Part shown: in pieces, positions 60,450 to 64,000 of the stretch
How the letters are laid out: every line of letters starts with the position of its first letter
Numbering within the stretch: the first letter of the stretch is position 1
Assembly: GCA_029964075.1 (NCBI GenBank)
Contig: CM057148.1
Span: 32,729,916 to 32,793,915, forward strand
Source: Patiria pectinifera
Lineage: Eukaryota > Echinodermata > Asteroidea > Valvatida > Asterinidae
DNA: 64,000 nt
Direction of reading: 5' to 3'
The notes under the pieces: generated by a model
Database searches by the model: none
Seen by the model: the letters and a program-made list of their open reading frames with translations, nothing else
Told to the model about the DNA's origin: nothing
Made by a program: the position numbers and the translations under genes

Positions 60450-61605
60450 AAAGCCCGGTTCATACTCGGCGCGAAAAGGGCCTGTCACATTATATGCGCT
60501 CTCATAGGAGACCTTACGGCGACCAAATTGTTTTCATAAATTGAACAATCGCAGGACGCAACAAAACGACAACTTTCTGTCTCAAAGAAGCTCAAGCTAC
60601 GCTCATACTGTGCTCTTCCTGCGCTTACGATGCGTTCAACTCGCTCTCTATGCGTCCCTGTCAAGCCCAATTACTCGATCTATAGTCGCTGCCGCTGCGC
60701 TGTCACTGCGCTCACACTACGCTCTGCTCGCTGTTGATACGTCCTATAGTAGCTCGCGTCACCATCTCTATTCGACCAATATACGCTCATGTGACGTCAC
60801 TTGCGCTGTATTGAATACCACGACAAAACGGTCAATACACAGTCTAGTTTCAAAAATTATTATACAAGTTCATCGCAGTCAAGTTACTTTCTCATAGAGA
60901 TATACATCGACTGCCTTGCGCCTATAAGTTGCCTCAATGCCACTTCAATGACGCACGATTCACGCTCGCACAGCGCCCGAGTTGCGTCATTGCGGCGCCC
61001 TGGCCAGAGTGCAGAGGTGTTGCGATTGTTTTGAGCATGTTCCAAGACCTTTGCGCTCATCGGAGACCATGTAGTTGTCGTTGCGATCTAGTAGTTGTTG
61101 TTGCGCCCCAGCTATTTTTCAAGGACGCAGTGAGAGCGCATATGATCGCAGACATTTCACGCGAAAGCATGTGCGAAGCGAAATTCATGTCGTCAACAAT
61201 GGTGGACGCGCTTCGAATGTATTGTTGACGTCACGAATTTCGCTTCGCTTTCGCTTTCGCGTGAAGTATGAACCGGGCTTAAAGCGAAAGCGAATTTGTG
61301 ACGTCGTGTCAAGTATTCGCGCTGCGAATTCGTAAAAGTTGAGCACATTTCAACTCGGGCGAATTTCGCAGAGTCCTTACCGCGTTCTGGTCAAAATGCT
61401 GAGGCGCGGCGTTTGTTTTATGCATGTCCAAAACGAACGTGGCAGGTTGGCGTTCAGCGAAGTCCTTGGAGTCCCTCTGAAGTCCTCACCTAGTATCAAT
61501 GAGTCCCCCACGCCGTCATCAGCGTTCCCACCGCGTTTTAGTAAATTTTCTTGGTCGCGGTACGAGCTCCGTGCCAGAACGTGATGACAGTGTGACAGGC
61601 CCTTT
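60450..61605. mobile_element. Nested TIR elements, GCCCGGTTCATACT and GGGCCTGTCACA ends
   Basis: GCCCGGTTCATACT (60453) is mirrored at 61265-61280; AAAGGGCCTGTCACA (60474) is mirrored at 61588-61603. The two pairs overlap, so one element is inside or has cut the other. No coding function. Confidence 0.6.
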
Positions 61606-62014
61606 AGCAGTGACAGTATTGTAGCATGGATGTACATGTACATGTACATGTGGCCCAATTGTAGTGAAGTATTTTATTCTTAGGAAATTTAGGACCGAAT
61701 TGTGGGAATCTACTCTCCCAATCCCACAGTGTCTTTGGTCCCCAAATAAAGTATCGCTCATCGGGTGTCTGGGGTGTGTGCTTTGGTGCAGGTTGTTTCC
61801 AATTATCTGTTTGCAATTTAGCTGGGCTCCATGATTGAATGTTCTCGTCAATGGAGGGGGAAAAGGTTATTAAAGTTGATGGTGACAGTACTCTTTCCTC
61901 ACAGTTGCCCAAAAGTACAAGAATTTAGATAAAGAAATGCGCTTAATCAAGATGCCTTTATCATTACAATGATACATGTATATATACAATGGAAATGTCT
62001 TTTCGTGGTATTTT
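61606..62014. other. No gene recognised
   Basis: Starts with a TACATGTACATG microsatellite (61629-61650); otherwise plain. Confidence 0.4.
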
Positions 62015-62204
62015 AAAGATAATTATAGTCCATCATTTGGACGTTTGAAGCAACAAAAGTGTTCAAAATCTAATGAAAGATACTAAACAACTAACCTGAT
62101 GAAGTTTCAGCTCAGCTTCAGCTGTATATTCCGAGAAAAACAGCATTCTGGGGTCTCAATTTCAAATCAAAAGTTGCTGAATCGTGTTTTGAATTGCAGG
62201 TTAA

Positions 62205-62852
62205 AGCCCGGTTCATACTTCACGCGAAAGAGCGAAAGCGAAGCGAAATTCGTGACGTCAACAATACATTCGAAGCGCGCCCCCCATTGTTGACGACATG
62301 AATTTCGCTTCACACATGCTTTCGCGTGAAGTATGAACCGGCCTGCGATATTTTTTTACACAAATATCTGGGGTACTTTGTGTGCTTTCCTATGGGGCAT
62401 GGTTTTTATAACCAGGCTTGAGTGGAGGCTACTATTTTGTCAACTTGGTACAGATTTCGGACTTTATTTCCCTTAAAAAAAAATCCTTCAGAGCCTCGGA
62501 TATGAAAAGAAAAAGAAAATTGCTGCTATACAAGTAGAATCCGACTGAAAAAAAAAAAACGTTTCTAAGATAAAACTTGAAATTGTTGGAAAAAAGAGCA
62601 AAATCTGTAGGAGCAGAGCAAGGAATCGAACACGGGGATCTCTGACCAATAGCCAGCGTGCCTAACCTCTAGGCAACGGCGGTGCTCGACCAAACCCTGC
62701 ATGCAATTCATGAATTATATACTTTCACACATGTGGAGAGAGTACGTACGCGCGCGCGCGTAGGCGCTCTACAATCCTATAACCGTGATTCAAGTCCCCT
62801 GAAAAATGGGTACCCTGTACTATTGTGAAAATAAAATATTCGCAACCGGGCT
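62205..62852. mobile_element. Inserted unit with GCCCGGTT...AACCGGGC ends
   Basis: Its first 137 bp form a palindrome (GCCCGGTTCATACTTCACGC mirrored at 62323-62342). The interrupted host sequence resumes at CTATACGC near 62851. Confidence 0.5.
62610..62695 (-). other. tRNA-like sequence, probably SINE or pseudogene
   Basis: On the minus strand TTGCCTAGAGGTTAGGCA resembles an A box/D arm and GTTCGATTCC a B box; an anticodon-like loop CTATTGG sits between. The T stem pairs poorly, so a working tRNA is unlikely. Confidence 0.3.
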
Positions 62853-62884
62853 ATACGCAATGTCGCGCACTGATCGACGAATTA

Positions 62885-63296
62885 CATAGATATAGAATAA
62901 AAAGATTAGATCGGCAGCGCGTCCACACGCGCCCATTCACTGTGCGATAAATCTCCGCCATTTTTGTTGTCTCTCATGGACGCGCAACAAATTAACGTAA
63001 AGTAATGGAGCCAAATGTATCTTTCCTCCAGCACGTGACCTAGCGCAACGCGCGCGAAGCTAGAAATGCGCAACGAGTATTTACGCGATGCGCACACGCG
63101 TTAGCGGAGCATGGTCATTGATCTCCATATATGTACTATGGAGATCAATGAGCATGGTGCACTCGTGCGCGTAAACAGTGTTGCGTTCGTCACGTTTTCG
63201 CGCAGTGTTTGTATCTTTCCTCCAGCACGTGACCCTCCATGCAAGTCTGCGCGCGTGGACGCGCTGCCGATCTTGTCTTTTTATTCTATATCTATG
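62885..63296. mobile_element. hAT-like MITE, CATAGATATAGAATAAAAAG ends (412 bp)
   Basis: Perfect terminal repeats, continuing through GATCGGCAGCGCGTCC, and a perfect 8-bp flank ACGAATTA (62877-62884, 63297-63304). A direct repeat TATCTTTCCTCCAGCACGTG lies at 63017 and 63210. Carries a nested micro-element. Confidence 0.88.
63116..63150. mobile_element. Micro-element, 35 bp, TIRs only (CATTGATCTCCATA)
   Basis: Two 14-bp arms around TATGTAC, flanked by perfect 8-bp AGCATGGT (63108-63115, 63151-63158). Inserted inside the 412-bp MITE, so it is younger than that insertion. Confidence 0.88.
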
Positions 63297-63575
63297 ACGA
63301 ATTATAGCAACCGCGCGCGCGTGTGCGTCGTGTCACTGCTTGCGCGCTTCGCCGAATAACAAAACGAACTTATTTACATTTCCTGCGGTGCGTCTTCAGC
63401 TCGACGCACCGTTGGAAAGGCCTTCTTTCGTTGATTACTTCAAAATGACAGCTTGCCAAAAAAAAATAATTTTACAGGGAGTTTAGTCCACTACTATCTT
63501 TCAACCAAATATGTTTTTCAACAATAATTACGCCAGTTACTTTTCGGATGGCTGCAAATGATGGACTATAACTTT

Positions 63576-64000
63576 AATATATTATTACCCCAGATACATA
63601 TATAACTAGAGGTTGTAGGAGCAACCACACAGTGTTGGGCCATGGATTACCGCAAACTTTGCCACACATCAACTAAAAATTTGCATGTTTAAATCCATGT
63701 TTGACTTTTTAACGTGCCGCCAGAGGGCGCTCTAACATTTGATGACGTCACCTGTAAAATGTTTGTACAGTACTGCATAGGCAGACACTCGAATCGTTAA
63801 AAACAAGTTCGCATCTCCTGCCAATTTAAATTAATAAAGCACTTCCGGTTTTGACCGGAAGGAAGGGTCATGTGATTCTGCATTTAATACCAAAAATGAA
63901 GACCCTGCAATATTTTATCGATTGCCATAAAAAAACAAAATCAAATCTGTAGCAGTTGATTTTATATTGATTTTCAAAGATTAAATATGGAATCTTTATT
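63576..64000. other. No gene recognised
   Basis: AT-rich; AGAGGTTGTAGGAGCAACC and GCCAGAGGGCGCTCT are short words seen, with no further support. Confidence 0.4.

Larger units (their letters stand above)
62015..63575. mobile_element. TIR element, TCCATCATTTG ends, interrupted copy
   Basis: Inverted homologue of 47529-48024, enlarged from 0.5 to 1.56 kb by insertions at about 62198-62850 and 62885-63296. Confidence 0.75.

Noticed and set aside
60541-61335. Several 70-118 codon frames in the inverted-repeat cluster
   Set aside because: GC-rich palindromic DNA keeps frames open by chance; no homology and mirrored frames on the other strand.
62610-62695. Functional minus-strand tRNA gene
   Set aside because: Poor T-stem pairing and position inside an inserted mobile unit.

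Overview
The window is animal nuclear DNA holding one intact host gene, a 13-exon CECR2 homologue on the + strand (ATG 2271, stop ends 45566). Its exons join to 5,112 nt (1,703 codons plus stop) in one frame with GT-AG introns throughout. Large repeat-filled introns, taggcctat-type words, tacatgtacatg microsatellites and Penelope-like retroelements suggest a marine invertebrate deuterostome, perhaps an echinoderm or hemichordate. The species is inference; the gene call is strong.

Layout. 1-2270: 5' flank with a 16-bp minisatellite (1441-1648) and a GC-rich stretch that is the likely promoter (1880-2270). 2271-45566: CECR2. Exons 1-4 encode the N-terminal DDT/WHIM module, exons 5-6 a Lys/Ser-rich linker ending in a WHIM3-like block, exons 7-9 a charged linker, exons 10-12 the bromodomain, and exons 12-13 a long disordered tail. 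By analogy with vertebrate CECR2 the protein should act in an ISWI-type (SNF2L) chromatin remodelling complex and bind acetyl-lysine. 45567-64000: downstream DNA with no recognisable gene, built almost wholly of inverted-repeat elements nested in one another.

Mobile DNA. Two antisense Penelope-like elements (RT plus GIY-YIG) lie in introns 1 and 9. There are many non-autonomous DNA transposons: hAT-like with 8-bp target duplications, TA-flanked palindromes, a TTAA-flanked piggyBac-like MITE and a pogo-like MITE. A solo-LTR-like unit, tRNA-derived SINE sequence, and arrays of AGGTCA, AAGATGGC and GGTTACTCGCATTAC words are also present.

The most unusual signal is a family with termini CA(C/T)TGATCTC(T/C)ATA. 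Three members are 388-489 bp. Three more are almost nothing but the two inverted ends (43, 35 and 26 bp). All six are flanked by different, perfect 8-bp direct repeats. This looks like a TIR-only micro-transposon series, or cruciform-deletion remnants of one.
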